64,000 bases of DNA from Hydractinia symbiolongicarpus (lineage: Eukaryota; Cnidaria; Hydrozoa; Anthoathecata; Hydractiniidae). Location: positions 20,207,650-20,271,649 of the forward strand of contig NC_079887.1 in NCBI RefSeq assembly GCF_029227915.1. The letters are read 5' to 3'. This document shows, one piece after another, positions 1-8,309 of the stretch; position 1 is the first letter of the stretch; each line of letters starts with the position of its first letter. The position numbers and the translations under genes are program-made. Under the pieces are notes generated by a model. The model saw only the letters and a program-made list of their open reading frames with translations, was not told where the DNA came from and did not search any database.

Positions 1-250
1 GGATAATAGCATGGTCATTATACAAAAGAACAACGATGATCCCTTCCAATTCCTTGCCATCTGCGGCCAATAGGGGTATGTAGCCCAAAAAATAAGAATT
101 AAGCTCGTTGATTACCCTAAGGGTGAGATTGTGGTACTGGCAGAGACTCCAAATGCCATTCTTCATCACAATTGGCTTCAAGAACGTGGATGTATTGAAG
201 TCAACCCGGAGAGGGTCAGACATTTTAAGCTTGGTGAGAATTACACACAT
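1..250 (-). CDS. Partial small element gene, runs off left edge
   Basis: An open frame on the minus strand starts at ATG 250-248 (or at the in-frame ATG 223-221, residues MSDPLRVDF) and stays open to base 1, about 75 to 83 residues. It contains a hydrophobic, strand-like stretch (EGIIVVLLYNDHAII) at the window edge. I do not recognise the family. It follows the integrase in the same direction, separated by a hairpin-rich gap, so it is probably a separate gene of the element. The C-terminus and the true start are unknown. Confidence 0.45.
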   Translation of the reverse strand, partial: MCVILTKLKMSDPLRVDFNTSTFLKPIVMKNGIWSLCQYHNLTLRVINELNSYFLGYIPLLAADGKELEGIIVVLLYNDHAII

Positions 251-311
251 GGCGCCTCTTAGAACTCGCGGAATAGGTGTACTCAGATCCAAGTACACCC
301 AACCAAAACAC

Positions 312-343
312 AATTTTTACTACTCCTGCGGGTAGTAAAAATT
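312..343. terminator. Perfect hairpin between element genes
   Basis: A 12-bp perfect inverted repeat (AATTTTTACTAC, loop 324-331, then its complement) lies in the gap between the integrase and the next minus-strand gene. Its position fits a transcript 3' end signal of the element. The function is inferred. Confidence 0.35.
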
Positions 344-400
344 ATTCCCGCGTAATATATTGGTTACTAACCAACCCCCTGTTTCAGGTCTGAAATAATA

Positions 401-480
401 GGGCCCAAGGGGGCATTTCCGTGGGGCCCCTTGGTAAAACCAAGGGTTGAAGGATTGGTAGAACTACTACCAATCCTTCA
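401..480. terminator. Hairpin cluster at the 3' end of the integrase gene
   Basis: Two inverted repeats are stacked here: CCAAGGGG at 405-412 against CCCCTTGG at 427-434, and a perfect 14-bp pair 448-461 / 467-480 with a 5-base loop. The second includes the integrase stop codon at 467-469. A strong stem at a gene end suggests an RNA 3' processing or termination signal of the element; this is inference. Confidence 0.4.
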
Positions 481-1466
481 CACCCTCCGGGGGTACCTGA
501 ATATCTTCTGGAATAAGCATCAACTCTTCCGAGACGAAGCTGCGATCTGGACCATCCTTCAGATAGTATAAAACACGGCTACCTGCTACAATACGGTCCA
601 ACCTATACATCTTTTTACTCCAGAAGGCGTCAGTGGCGCGTCGTCTCGCATCACCGTGCTCTTCCCCGTGCTGCAGAAGGTATAGGTACAATCCATCCTC
701 AGGTAGGGGTTTCTCTTCAGGATATTCCTCGCTTTTCGCGAGTGGTACCTCCTCCATCTTAATTGCCTTGATAGGTTTCATTATGGTGGTCTTGGTATTT
801 TTGAGGCTTTTGACGATAGTGTATAGGTGTTTGACCCATATACTACTAGTCTCGTCGGAAGCCAACTCTTGCGCATCTTGAGGCTCGAATAGCCTTTCAG
901 CGAGGACTTTGTTGTAGCTTTCCACGAAGGCCGTGAATGTATGGTGATATTTCGTGGTAGCCCGTTTAATTTCCAAACCTTTGCCTTCTAGTAGCTTGGT
1001 TACATCAGATTTAAACTCGCTACCGTTGTCACACTGGAAGATTACTGGGTAGTGTAAAAGTCCTGCCTTGTAGATATCCTTGATCATCTCCGCATCCTCG
1101 ATGGCTTTCTTTGTGCGCGATGGCCTCGCTACTTTGTAACGTGAGGCTACATCAATGCCTGTCAGAATATACTTTTACGTACTACCATATAGCTTGTCAT
1201 TGGGCATATATAACAGATCGAACTGATGCATCTCGTTAGGCCTTATAATGGTGAAATGGGGGTAGTCTATACGCTTCGGACCCCGAATGTGTCTGAGCCA
1301 CGAGAGTTGCCTGGATAGCCAATGAGTTACCAGTTTTTTGGAGAGACCGCTCTCACCCGCAAGCAATAGCTTTCCGTCCGGTCCACAGATGTTCTGGGGT
1401 GAAGTAGATTTGGCTTAGCTTTCCGGCCTCTTCCTCCGTAACGATATGTGATGCTTTTGACATGTC
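467..1466 (-). pseudogene. Retroviral-type DDE integrase of the element (broken)
   Basis: This is an rve-superfamily integrase, which would join element ends to host DNA. The catalytic triad is visible: D in MHQFDLLYMP, D in VIFQCDNGSEF, and E in FVESYNK. The spacing between the second D and the E is exactly 35 residues, the classic D,D-35-E. The C-terminal part (about 560-650) has the WSKKMYRLDRI and VLYYLKDG pattern of a chromo/SH3-like domain. The gene starts at ATG 1466, just after a TATAATAAAG motif. It is broken twice: the N-terminal frame from 1466 stops at about 1358 and shifts, and an in-frame TAA at 1175-1177 splits the catalytic core. Gene identity is firm, and the catalytic residues remain despite the breaks. 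Confidence 0.9.
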
Positions 1467-1493
1467 TTTATTATACATGTTAAAAACGCGTTG

Positions 1494-1892
1494 TTACAGA
1501 TACTTATAAGCTACAAAGCCCAACTAGGACAGGGAGCCAAGGACGAACATGAGTTCCCCATCTTGTTGTTGCTTGGAAGGGGTGTAAAAATCCTTCAATT
1601 GCGGGGCCTTCTTGTCCGAAGCGATATAGAATTGATACATATCGTCGTCCAATTCTCTCAGACTTTTGCCTGCCTTTATTTGCAGTTCACGTTGCTTATT
1701 AAACCAGTTCAATTTAGCCTGCCGTTTCCGTATCCACTCCGCCTGGGCTGCATTTAACTTTTTTATCGCACGGTAATGTCTTTTCCTCTCCGCTTCGCCC
1801 TGTCCCGCAAGTTTAGAAAATAGAAAATTCGTTCCGCTGAATGCTAGTGCGTTTATTGCGGCGCCCGCGATAATGACGGCCATAGTAGCCAT
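1494..1892 (-). pseudogene. Small membrane-anchored element protein with premature stop
   Basis: The frame starts at ATG 1892, 11 bases downstream of the capsid gene end. A hydrophobic N-terminus (residues 3-27, AVIIAGAAINALAF) resembles a membrane anchor. It is followed by a charged helical stretch (AERKRHYRAIKKLNAAQAEW) and a C-terminal motif DFYTPSKQQQDGELMFV. A TAG at 1524-1526 ends it at 122 residues, but the same frame continues for nine hydrophobic codons to a TAA at 1494-1496. I recall this family as recurring in cnidarian copies of such elements, normally ending in that hydrophobic tail. The function is unknown; a minor virion membrane protein is a guess. Confidence 0.6.
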
Positions 1893-1903
1893 GTCTCTTT
1901 ATT

Positions 1904-3118
1904 TCAGTACTTCACACGGTCCAGTCTGCCGTCTGTAATATTCATCTGGGCGTCCTGTAACAGGCATATGTAACACCTAAAATCTCCAGTTCCATCTGCT
2001 TTCTTTGTGATATGTAACGTTATCCCATCGGATAGACGTTGCAGGGGCCTCCCGGAGCTATGTAAAATATCATCGGGGGAAGATCGAAAATCGATAAATA
2101 GCGCATATCTTTCGTTGAAGATTTGTCCTATAGTCACATTGGAGTCATGGGCACCGAAAATGTTTACAATTTGCTCCAAATGATCCTTTGGAAGCATTGC
2201 ATGCGAGTAGAGCTCATTGGGCTCTCCCTCAACGGTGATATTAATACCCTCAATTTAAGGATTGTAGAACATCTCATTGACACCGGCAGAGGGCTTCACT
2301 TTTCCAGTGTCTATGAAGAGCAGCAGGACGCCTTTCAAACTCTTCGAGGGGGCATCAATTTGTAAATGGTATCAGCCTTTTTCATAGTCACCACCTTCAT
2401 CCTCCAGATGCGTTCATAGGGTAGTGCCAATCTTGCATACCTTAACATCATGGCACTCGCGAGACCTTCATGAGAAATCTTGTCAAATTCAAGCTTGATA
2501 TTGGTAATCTTATACATGGCATCGACTGCCTTGGCCGCCGTGCTCCGAGGCTGCCGTACCTTCATCCTTGATTACGTCACTATATGGCGCGAAATGTATG
2601 GCAAATTGCGGCCTGTCGTGGAATCCCGCTGGGTAGAATGGGAGGTCCCTCGTCAGTTGAAACATCTTGACAAGGGGTATGCAAAAGGTGTTGCTATAGG
2701 CCGCCACGATGGCCTTCTCTTCATCGGTACCTACGTGATCGCTGGCTTTGATCCCCTCCAGGATAAGGTTGTTGTCCAGAGATCCCGGTACACAGCCAGG
2801 ATGTTATAGTCGCTAATATTCTGCACCTCTTTACTATTCAAAGTGATGCGTAGGTTTTTTACAAGGCTTTTGCATATATTGCTGACAATGGTACGTTTTG
2901 TATTTGTACCCGTCAGCCGTCAGTTCGAACAGAAGCTTGAGACTCCCCGGAATTATGACATCGTTTTGTGGCATGTTGGGGATATCGACGTAAAGGTCCT
3001 CGTTCTGGTTGATGGTTGATGGAGTATGCGATATTTTCACGCGTTGACGGCGTCCTTTCATACCCAGGAGCTGCTTGGTCTCCGCATAGGGATCCATTAA
3101 ATTTCCGTATATGCTCAT
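1904..3118 (-). pseudogene. Major capsid protein, double-jelly-roll type (broken)
   Basis: The frame begins at ATG 3118 (MSIYGNLMDPYAETKQ), right after a TATAATAAAAAC motif. Recognisable blocks follow in order across several frames: VDIPNMPQNDVIIPGSLKL (strand-rich N-terminus, about 2940-3000), DLPFYPAGFHDRPQF (about 2620), KITNIKLEFDKI (about 2490), YERIWRMKVVTMKKADTIY (about 2390), VEGEPNELYSHAM (about 2205) and DAQMNITDGRLDRVKY at the end. Their order and length (about 400 codons) match capsid proteins of polinton-like viruses in animal genomes, as I remember that family. It is broken by at least two frameshifts (near 2840 and 2550) and an in-frame TAA at 2255-2257. No tool-based structural check was possible. 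Confidence 0.8.
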
Positions 3119-3149
3119 TGTTTTTATTATAGGGGAAATGTTCTAATAA

Positions 3150-4206
3150 ATGGCCGATAATCCAGTATTTACACATGAAGATGATATTGGTAGAGATGAT
3201 AAGAGTGATAAGGACGATAGACCATCAACACAGCAACTCCCCGGAACATCGGGGACTTCAACGCCGGGACAACTATAGGGGTGCGGATATCACCATGGAA
3301 ATATATAAGAATAAAGGTGGCTTACGAAGCGCCGGATCCATTTTGAAAAAATTGGGAGTAGACATGGGTACTAAAAAGTTTACCAGCACACCCAACAAGG
3401 GAAGTAAGGCAGAGGCCCAGAAACTCATGCAAAAGGAAGAGCATATTAAAATGGATTCATTAGATGGTATTAGAAGTGCCGAGATTTTCGTAGACGAGTC
3501 CGAAAGACTTATTCAGGAAACTGCTTTGGGAGGGAATGTCGAAGGTCTTGACCAGCGTGAAATAAATGGGCTTCATCAGGCATCGCAAACTATCAGGAGC
3601 TTGCTGAAGGCATTGCGGGCGAGGCATGTCATATATGAGGACGAGATTAGAAAGGCGGGGATAAGTTGGAACAGCTTGAGGAACGAAAAAGATGGGGCCA
3701 GTGGAATCAAGACCGCATCGATGCAGAGATAAAGGAGGTGAAGGCGGACCTTGAAAAATGGATTGATTTAAAACAGACCGCCGAGTAATCGGTAAGGATA
3801 CAAAAGCAACAGATTTATAGCCAGCTGAGTGTCATCAAGGAAATGCTGATTAAAATTGCGGCGGATGACACGTCCCTGCTGGAGAAACTAAAGATCCTGT
3901 TCAAAGAGCAGGGTATAACCATAGCCAGTATAGTCTCTGCTATTGGACTGCTGATAAGCACTATTGTACTCTCCGTTACGGGAGGAAGTGCAGCGGCAGG
4001 TGCTGCCGGGGGAAGTGCCGCGGATAGGACCGGAAAAGGGTTCGTACAAAAACAACCTGAAATATCTACCGGGTAAAGCGGGTGTTGCATTACCCGGAGT
4101 CATCGGCACCATAGTCTCCTTCCTCCTGTGGGCAGCGGCAACAGTCGTTTGATATACTGCAAAACACCTGTATATGGCCATCGCGGCAGTAGCCGGCCTT
4201 GTTGTG
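3150..4206 (+). pseudogene. Element protein with coiled-coil and hydrophobic C-terminus (broken)
   Basis: Translation would start at ATG 3150-3152, diverging from the capsid gene 32 bases away, with TAATAAATG at the start. The pieces are an acidic N-terminus (MADNPVFTHEDD), a helical region around 3300-3720 (KNKGGLRSAGSILKKLGVD, DESERLIQETA), a charged coiled-coil segment, then KILFKEQGITIASIVSAIG and further glycine-rich hydrophobic segments (VALPGVIGTIVSFLL). Breaks seen: TAG at 3276-3278 with a frameshift, a frame change near 3680, an in-frame TAA at 3786-3788, a shift near 4050 and a TGA at 4150-4152. The hydrophobic C-terminus suggests a membrane or virion protein. The family is known to me only as uncharacterised. 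The exact 3' end overlaps the convergent gene. Confidence 0.55.
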
Positions 4207-4569
4207 CTAAATAGATACCAATTTTTTAAGCCATATAACGGCGATGATGATACCCACCCCTATAGTGATTAATGCAGCCTTGGTATCCTCATGCTGGTTT
4301 TTTTGTGGTGGTTGTTCGGGTATGGTAGGCGTGGCATATTTGGGAGGTATGGATGGTATAGCCTGTATAGTATGATCGGTAGTATGTATGGGAGGCGTAA
4401 CAGGTGTGGTATGCCTGGTGGGTGGTTCAGCATCTGCCAAATATCTTATGGTATGCTTCGGAGGTGTAGGTGTATGGTATGTATAGGACGTGCGGCATGC
4501 CTCACGCTAGGTTTGTTATTCAAGTCAAGCCGGATACCAATGATTGCATTTGCAGGCGCTATTAAATAT
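4207..4569 (-). CDS. Pro/Thr/His-rich protein with one C-terminal membrane segment
   Basis: This minus-strand frame is open from about 4569 to the TAG at 4207-4209. It begins with a globular-looking stretch (IAPANAIIGIRLDLNNKP), then a long Pro/Thr/His-rich region (TPTPPKHT, PPIHTTDHT), and ends with a single transmembrane helix (ALITIGVGIIIAVIW) and a short basic tail. No ATG opens the frame; the start may overlap the end of the upstream gene at 4562, or may be lost. The architecture resembles a tail-anchored minor structural or spike-stalk protein. No function can be assigned. Confidence 0.45.
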
Positions 4570-5455
4570 TGTTGTTGTACTCCACGATTTTTCCTATTCG
4601 CAGGTTTATATCTGAAGGTGACATGTATACGCCATGAATGACCGCAAAGTTTACAGGAGTTCTGGCATATTGCAACACCTTCTGAAATTCGGTGATATCA
4701 TGGCTTACAATCTCTTTACGTTGTACCATGGCCTCGAACTTCTGCAAAATAATCTGCCTTGCTGTGTAATTTAAGGCATCAGAGCTAATCAGGGATGCCC
4801 TGGGACCCCAGCAATAAGACAACGTAAACCCGGATACTTTTTGCTTAGCTTTGTCAACCCTTCAGATGTAAGGCCTTGGCTTGTCGGCATGATGAATTTG
4901 GCCCAATCCGCATCAACCTGTGGCCACCATCTACCATTCTTCAGCGATGACAATTTGTATAGACTATTAGAATCTGCACCATACTCACGGCATACCTGTG
5001 CATACCCGGAGGTGGAATAGGGTTTTTTATATTGAGAAAACCCATCGTCGTAGGGCATGGTTACCCTCATCCTTGCAAGAATACGACGCATGTGGTAGTA
5101 CACGTGGAATTTGAAGATAGAGTTTATAAGGGGTACGGAGCCTGTTTATAAGGGGTACGGAGCCTGTCATATGTTTGGCACATATGCCAAGAGCTGTTGT
5201 TGCACAATGGGTAGCGAAGTTAACCTGGATATTCCAATAGTCCAGCGCTTGCACTTTCCACCCCAGTTGAACAGGGTAGTCAAGGTATGTTGTTAGAACT
5301 TTGATGGCATATTTGGTAAACTCGGGGAATACCACAAAAATATGGGACTCTGTAGACACGTAGAGGTCCTGATGTTCCAAGTTGTTTACACCAAGTGGCC
5401 ATTCTCCCCTGTTACTTTTATAATTTGCCTTGGGATTGTATTGGTATATATTCAT
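4562..5455 (-). pseudogene. Conserved element protein broken by a 22-bp tandem duplication
   Basis: The frame starts at ATG 5455 (MNIYQYNPKANYKSNRGEW), divergent from the gene at 5476. The N-terminal part includes QDLYVSTESHIFVVFPEF. The middle and C-terminal parts lie in other frames: GFSQYKKPYSTSGYAQVCRE, KLSSLKNGRWWPQVDADW, KVLQYARTPVNFAV and SDINLRIGKIVEYNNNI at the end. A perfect 22-bp direct repeat, 5122-5143 and 5144-5165, sits exactly where the frame changes; its length is not a multiple of three, so it explains the break. A second frame change lies near 4800. The family is, to my memory, an uncharacterised one conserved in such elements. The function is unknown. Confidence 0.6.
5122..5165. 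repeat. 22-bp perfect tandem duplication inside an element gene
   Basis: Two adjacent identical 22-bp copies beginning GTTTATAAGGGG. The duplication shifts the frame of the minus-strand gene at 4562-5455 and so looks like an inactivating slippage event. Confidence 0.9.
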
Positions 5456-5475
5456 TCTTTGTTTTAAAACAAAGG

Positions 5476-5889
5476 ATAAAACAACTGTACATCACCGATA
5501 TCGAAAAGCCTACGATATTTGAGGACTATCTGGGGCAGGACACTCGCATAGCCTTAAAATCCATCATTATTCGACCAGGATGGCTGAATTTGTATGGCGA
5601 TACAGAGTTTACTATACGTAAGGTGGAGCCTGACCAGAGGGTGACCCGGATCGAGATCCTGAGTGGCTTATACAGGATAGAGGATATTGCGACCATTGTG
5701 AACAGTCAGGCAGAGGATAAGATCAAACTTTTCGTACTTAAAAATGTCTACTGCAGGCTCCGTGTCAGTGATGGGTACTCGGTGGTGATGAATCGACAAT
5801 TACAAGAGCTGTTGGGGCTGCCCTATGACCCTGCAAAAAAGTATTATATGAAGGGCGACTACGATGCATATTATATGACCGATATTTAG
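5476..5889 (+). CDS. Small beta-rich element protein, possible penton/minor capsid
   Basis: The frame is open from before 5476 to the TAG at 5887-5889, about 137 residues from KQLYITDIEKPTIFED. It contains alternating strand-like segments (TRIALKSIIIRPG, EFTIRKVEP, VTRIEILSGLYRIEDIATIV) and ends in MNRQLQELLGLPYDP. The lengths and the GLYRIEDI block remind me of the single-jelly-roll minor capsid (penton) proteins that accompany the major capsid in these elements, but the similarity is weak. No ATG is placed properly; an ATA at 5476-5478 sits where a start would be expected, so the start codon may have been lost. It diverges from the gene at 4562-5455. Confidence 0.45.
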   Translation: MKQLYITDIEKPTIFEDYLGQDTRIALKSIIIRPGWLNLYGDTEFTIRKVEPDQRVTRIEILSGLYRIEDIATIVNSQAEDKIKLFVLKNVYCRLRVSDGYSVVMNRQLQELLGLPYDPAKKYYMKGDYDAYYMTDI

Positions 5890-5976
5890 CATAGGCTTAG
5901 ACTCGCTTGTCCGCAGTTGGATTAAGACGACTGCCTTTCGTTCACCAGCCTCACAATGCATTTGTTGATAGAATAA

Positions 5977-6650
5977 ATGAGCGATATAGCTAAGCTGTAC
6001 CCAAATTTACCGAGTGCACCTGCACAAGGCGCTGATATGCAGGAGGAAAGCCAGATCTACAGACTCAAAAAAATTAATGATATTGAAAGATATCTGCGAA
6101 ATGAGATCAAGGAGCGGGATAAGCTTGCAAAGAAGTTTAAGATGCATGGCACGTGGGTACGCTTCTGCGACCACGGTCTGCTTGGTGTGAGCGTGATTAC
6201 GTCGGGCTTGGCATTGGGGCTATAGCTTCGGGCCTAGGGGTCCCCTTGCTATAGCGATGGGGGGCGCACTATTGCGGCCGGGATAGGTCAAGCCGGTCTC
6301 CGAAATGCATCAAAAAGGCTTGAGAGCAAAAAGCATGAGGGTATAAGACTATTAGCCGAATCTAAATTGAATTCTATCATTGATCTCATCTCAAATGGAA
6401 AGCGGCACTATCAGTGACTAGGAGTACAGCCTGATTAGTAGGGAAAAGGAGAGGTATATGTTGTTAAAGGAACAGATGCGGCAACGTTTTAACCGTGTGG
6501 TGAACAGCATCAACGAACAGGAGCGTACCCAGATAGTTGCGAAAGGCCGGGACGAGACAGGAAGAAGATGCAGGATGAGATTTAAAAAAAAGGTTCGACC
6601 TGCACAGTATGTAAGCAGTACTTAGAGTCCCCGCCTGAGTATAAGCCTTA
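5977..6650 (+). pseudogene. Conserved element protein, helical with a hydrophobic middle (broken)
   Basis: ATG 5977-5979 lies within GAATAAATG, the same start context as other genes here. The N-terminal 82 residues include a helical segment (IYRLKKINDIERYLRNEIK) and then turn hydrophobic (LLGVSVITSGLALGL). After frame changes the remaining blocks are SKKHEGIRLLAESKLNSIID, then the ISREKERYMLLKEQMRQRF region to about 6600. A TAG at 6418-6420 interrupts the latter. The order (helix, hydrophobic region, basic helix with LAESKLN, ISxxEY-type helix) matches an uncharacterised protein I recall from cnidarian copies of these elements. The function is unknown. Confidence 0.6.
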
Positions 6651-6651
6651 A

Positions 6652-6688
6652 ATATATTTCATAGGCCTATAAGGCCTATGAAATATAT
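6652..6688. terminator. Perfect 17-bp hairpin between convergent element genes
   Basis: Arms 6652-6668 and 6672-6688 (ATATATTTCATAGGCCT and its complement) with a 3-base loop. It sits in the narrow gap where the + gene ending near 6650 meets the - gene ending at 6694. That is where a bidirectional transcript end would be expected. Confidence 0.55.
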
Positions 6689-6693
6689 GGTTT

Positions 6694-7262
6694 TTAATCG
6701 TCACTTAGCAACCATTCCTTTTTGAAGTCTTTGTACCTACGTTCTGTAATACGTACCTGAGGGTAGTAGTTTTTACCTTGCACGTACACCGATGAAATAG
6801 CCAGGATGGCACTGGCTTGGCAGGGCTCATCATAGGGTACTGGCATACCGTAGATTTGGTTGTAATTACATTCTTGTAGCATCTGAGCTTAGCGTTCACG
6901 TAACGGTCCTTTTTCACAAGCTCTGTCGTCAATTGCTCAGAGATTAACCCCTCAATCTTGGACCATATTTGACGATACTTCGCAATCCAATCAGGGTACT
7001 CCTCGAAATCAAGACCCATTGCCGGCACCGCGTTGGCGTTGTACCTGGTCACCAAGTGCGGACAAGTGCGGACCAGATTTTTGTTGTTTTCACCCTCAGG
7101 GCTACCACAAGGTCCCGTATATGGCAGCCTATGATATACCGTTGATCCTTACCTCCATTGGCAGGAATGGGATCTGATACTATTAGGTAATCCACATTGA
7201 TATCGTCAATGTCTGTAAAGGTAGATGCAAATAAGTAGAATAGCTTAGGGTTGACAAGTTAA
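6694..7262 (-). pseudogene. Conserved element protein of unknown function (broken)
   Basis: Three frames on the minus strand together look like one protein. The 5' part, about 7080-7230, reads DDINVDYLIVSDPIPANGG in one frame. The middle contains FEEYPDWIAKYRQIWSKIEG and TTELVKKDRYVNAKLRCYK (6880-7055). The end reads AILAISSVYVQGKNYYPQVR to a stop at 6694. The frame changes lie near 7060, next to a 10-bp direct repeat (AAGTGCGGAC twice), and near 6880. The EEYPDW and TTELVKxDRYVN blocks recur, as far as I remember, in uncharacterised cnidarian element proteins. No ATG is visible at the start. Confidence 0.5.
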
Positions 7263-7265
7263 TTT

Positions 7266-7469
7266 TCAAACTGTAGCATCTTCTTTATTGTATATGAACG
7301 ACTTCAGAGAATTGCATGTCATCGTACATACGCAGCCACCTGCATTATATGTAATATATTCGTGATAGCAGTACCAGCACAACATTTTACCGCTTACAAC
7401 AAACCTACGTCCGCAGGTACACTTGTCGTATGCATCGAGTGCCCTTTCACAGTCGTTACAATGCTCCAT
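7266..7469 (-). CDS. 67-residue cysteine-rich (zinc-ribbon-like) protein
   Basis: An intact small gene starting at ATG 7469 in a GAATAAATG context. Cysteine pairs CNDC, CTCG, CWYC and CVCTMTC suggest two zinc-binding knuckles, comparable to small zinc-ribbon or RING-like proteins. It lies 5 bases downstream of the 56-residue membrane protein gene and probably belongs to the same cluster. A regulatory or assembly role is possible, but nothing in the sequence proves it. It is one of the few unbroken genes in the element. Confidence 0.5.
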   Translation of the reverse strand: MEHCNDCERALDAYDKCTCGRRFVVSGKMLCWYCYHEYITYNAGGCVCTMTCNSLKSFIYNKEDATV

Positions 7470-7474
7470 TTATT

Positions 7475-7645
7475 CTATAGTCGATCATCTAGGGCCTTAA
7501 TGTTCCGTTCATTCTCCTTCTCCCTCCCCGATTTTTGTACTAATGCCAGGGCTATGAGTGGGAGGGATATGCCAATACCGGCAATGAAGGTCATGAACGC
7601 AGCCGTTCCGAAGATATCGAATTTCGATTGACAGTTAATACACAT
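7475..7645 (-). CDS. 56-residue single-pass membrane protein
   Basis: The frame begins at ATG 7645 directly after the stop of the upstream gene (TAAATAAATG) and ends with a TAG at 7475-7477. An N-terminal CxxC (MCINCQSKFD) precedes one hydrophobic helix (AAFMTFIAGIGISLPLIALA, residues 15-34) and a charged tail (KSGREKENERNIKALDDRL). It is intact and tightly packed between its two neighbours, which supports it as a real gene despite its size. The function is unknown; a small virion membrane protein is plausible. Confidence 0.5.
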   Translation of the reverse strand: MCINCQSKFDIFGTAAFMTFIAGIGISLPLIALALVQKSGREKENERNIKALDDRL

Positions 7646-7980
7646 TTATTTATCCAACAACCCTAAAAATTCCTCTTGCGTCAGGTCACCCCCAAATCTT
7701 TTGAGGCGTCTCCAGTCCGGCGCATATATTTATAACGCCTTTTTAACAGCCACAGCGATATTTCATACGCGCTGTCATACACCTTTCGCTTTTCCACATA
7801 AGCCTGGCAGCACGCATCTCCACAAAAGTAGCCCTCGTATATGTACTCGCCACCATCGCTCATATGGGCAGACATGTTTTCCTTGACATGATAAAAGCCA
7901 GATTTCGTCGTACTCACCTGTGCCGTGGGGCACTTGACTTTATCGCATAGTTCTACGGAGCATCAGTAACAGAGTACCAT
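7646..7980 (-). pseudogene. Small Cys-containing element protein (broken)
   Basis: From ATG 7980 the frame hits a TGA at 7963-7965 after five codons, then continues in frame with cysteine-containing residues (CDKVKCPTAQ), SGFYHVKENMSAHMSDGGEY, EGYFCGDACCQAYVEKRK and a helical SLWLLKRRYKY. Near 7720 the reading frame must change for the last part, which ends GGDLTQEEFLGLLDK with a TAA at 7646-7648. The Cys pattern (C.C...C..CC) could bind metal. It is a known-looking but uncharacterised element protein carrying one nonsense change and one frameshift. Confidence 0.5.
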
Positions 7981-7981
7981 T

Positions 7982-8299
7982 TTATATATATTTCGGAAAA
8001 GTCTGAAGATTACACCTACTACATATTGGACACATGTCCCGTGTCTTGAACCGGTCCGGGACATACTCGAGCGCAAGGGGATCCTTTTCAACAACCCCAT
8101 CACACATGCCTTGTGTCTTGAACCTATCTGGCACATGTCTGAAGCTAGTGTAGGGATTTTTTTCAACAGCCTTGCTACACATGCCTTGCGTATTTATATG
8201 ATCTGGCACATACCTTAGCACCCGGGGATGCTTTTCAACGGCCCAATTACACATTTCCTGAGTCATGAACCGATCTGGAATACCGGAATACCAACTCAT
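7982..8299 (-). CDS. YVPDRFKTQ-repeat protein, short paralogue
   Basis: ATG 8299 follows TATAATAAAG directly. The 105-residue product is built of about 28-residue repeats of the form [YH]VPDRFKTQGMC..[AV]VEK.P, with three to four copies ending in a truncated last unit and a non-repeat tail. Such repeats resemble the DUF4116-type repeats found in protist and giant-virus proteins and in cnidarian element proteins. The upstream frame reads straight into this ATG without a stop, so it is fused in frame to the end of its paralogue at 8300-9154. The function is unknown. Confidence 0.5.
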   Translation of the reverse strand: MSWYSGIPDRFMTQEMCNWAVEKHPRVLRYVPDHINTQGMCSKAVEKNPYTSFRHVPDRFKTQGMCDGVVEKDPLALEYVPDRFKTRDMCPICSRCNLQTFPKYI

Positions 8300-8309
8300 C
8301 TTTATTATA
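8300..8309 (-). promoter_or_regulatory. TATAATAAA start-proximal motif (representative)
   Basis: TATAATAAAG abuts the start at 8299. The same or a very similar string lies 0-5 bases before other minus-strand starts: 1466 (TATAATAAAGAC), 3118 (TATAATAAAAACA) and 9154 (TATAATAAAGA). Weaker forms (GAATAAATG, TAATAAATG, GAAATAAAGAGAC) precede 1892, 3150, 5977 and 7469. The recurrence suggests an element-encoded promoter with a very short leader. Confidence 0.5.

Noticed and set aside
1175-4152. Alternative genetic code reading stops as amino acids
   Set aside because: All three stop codons are affected and frameshifts occur in the same genes, so decay is simpler.
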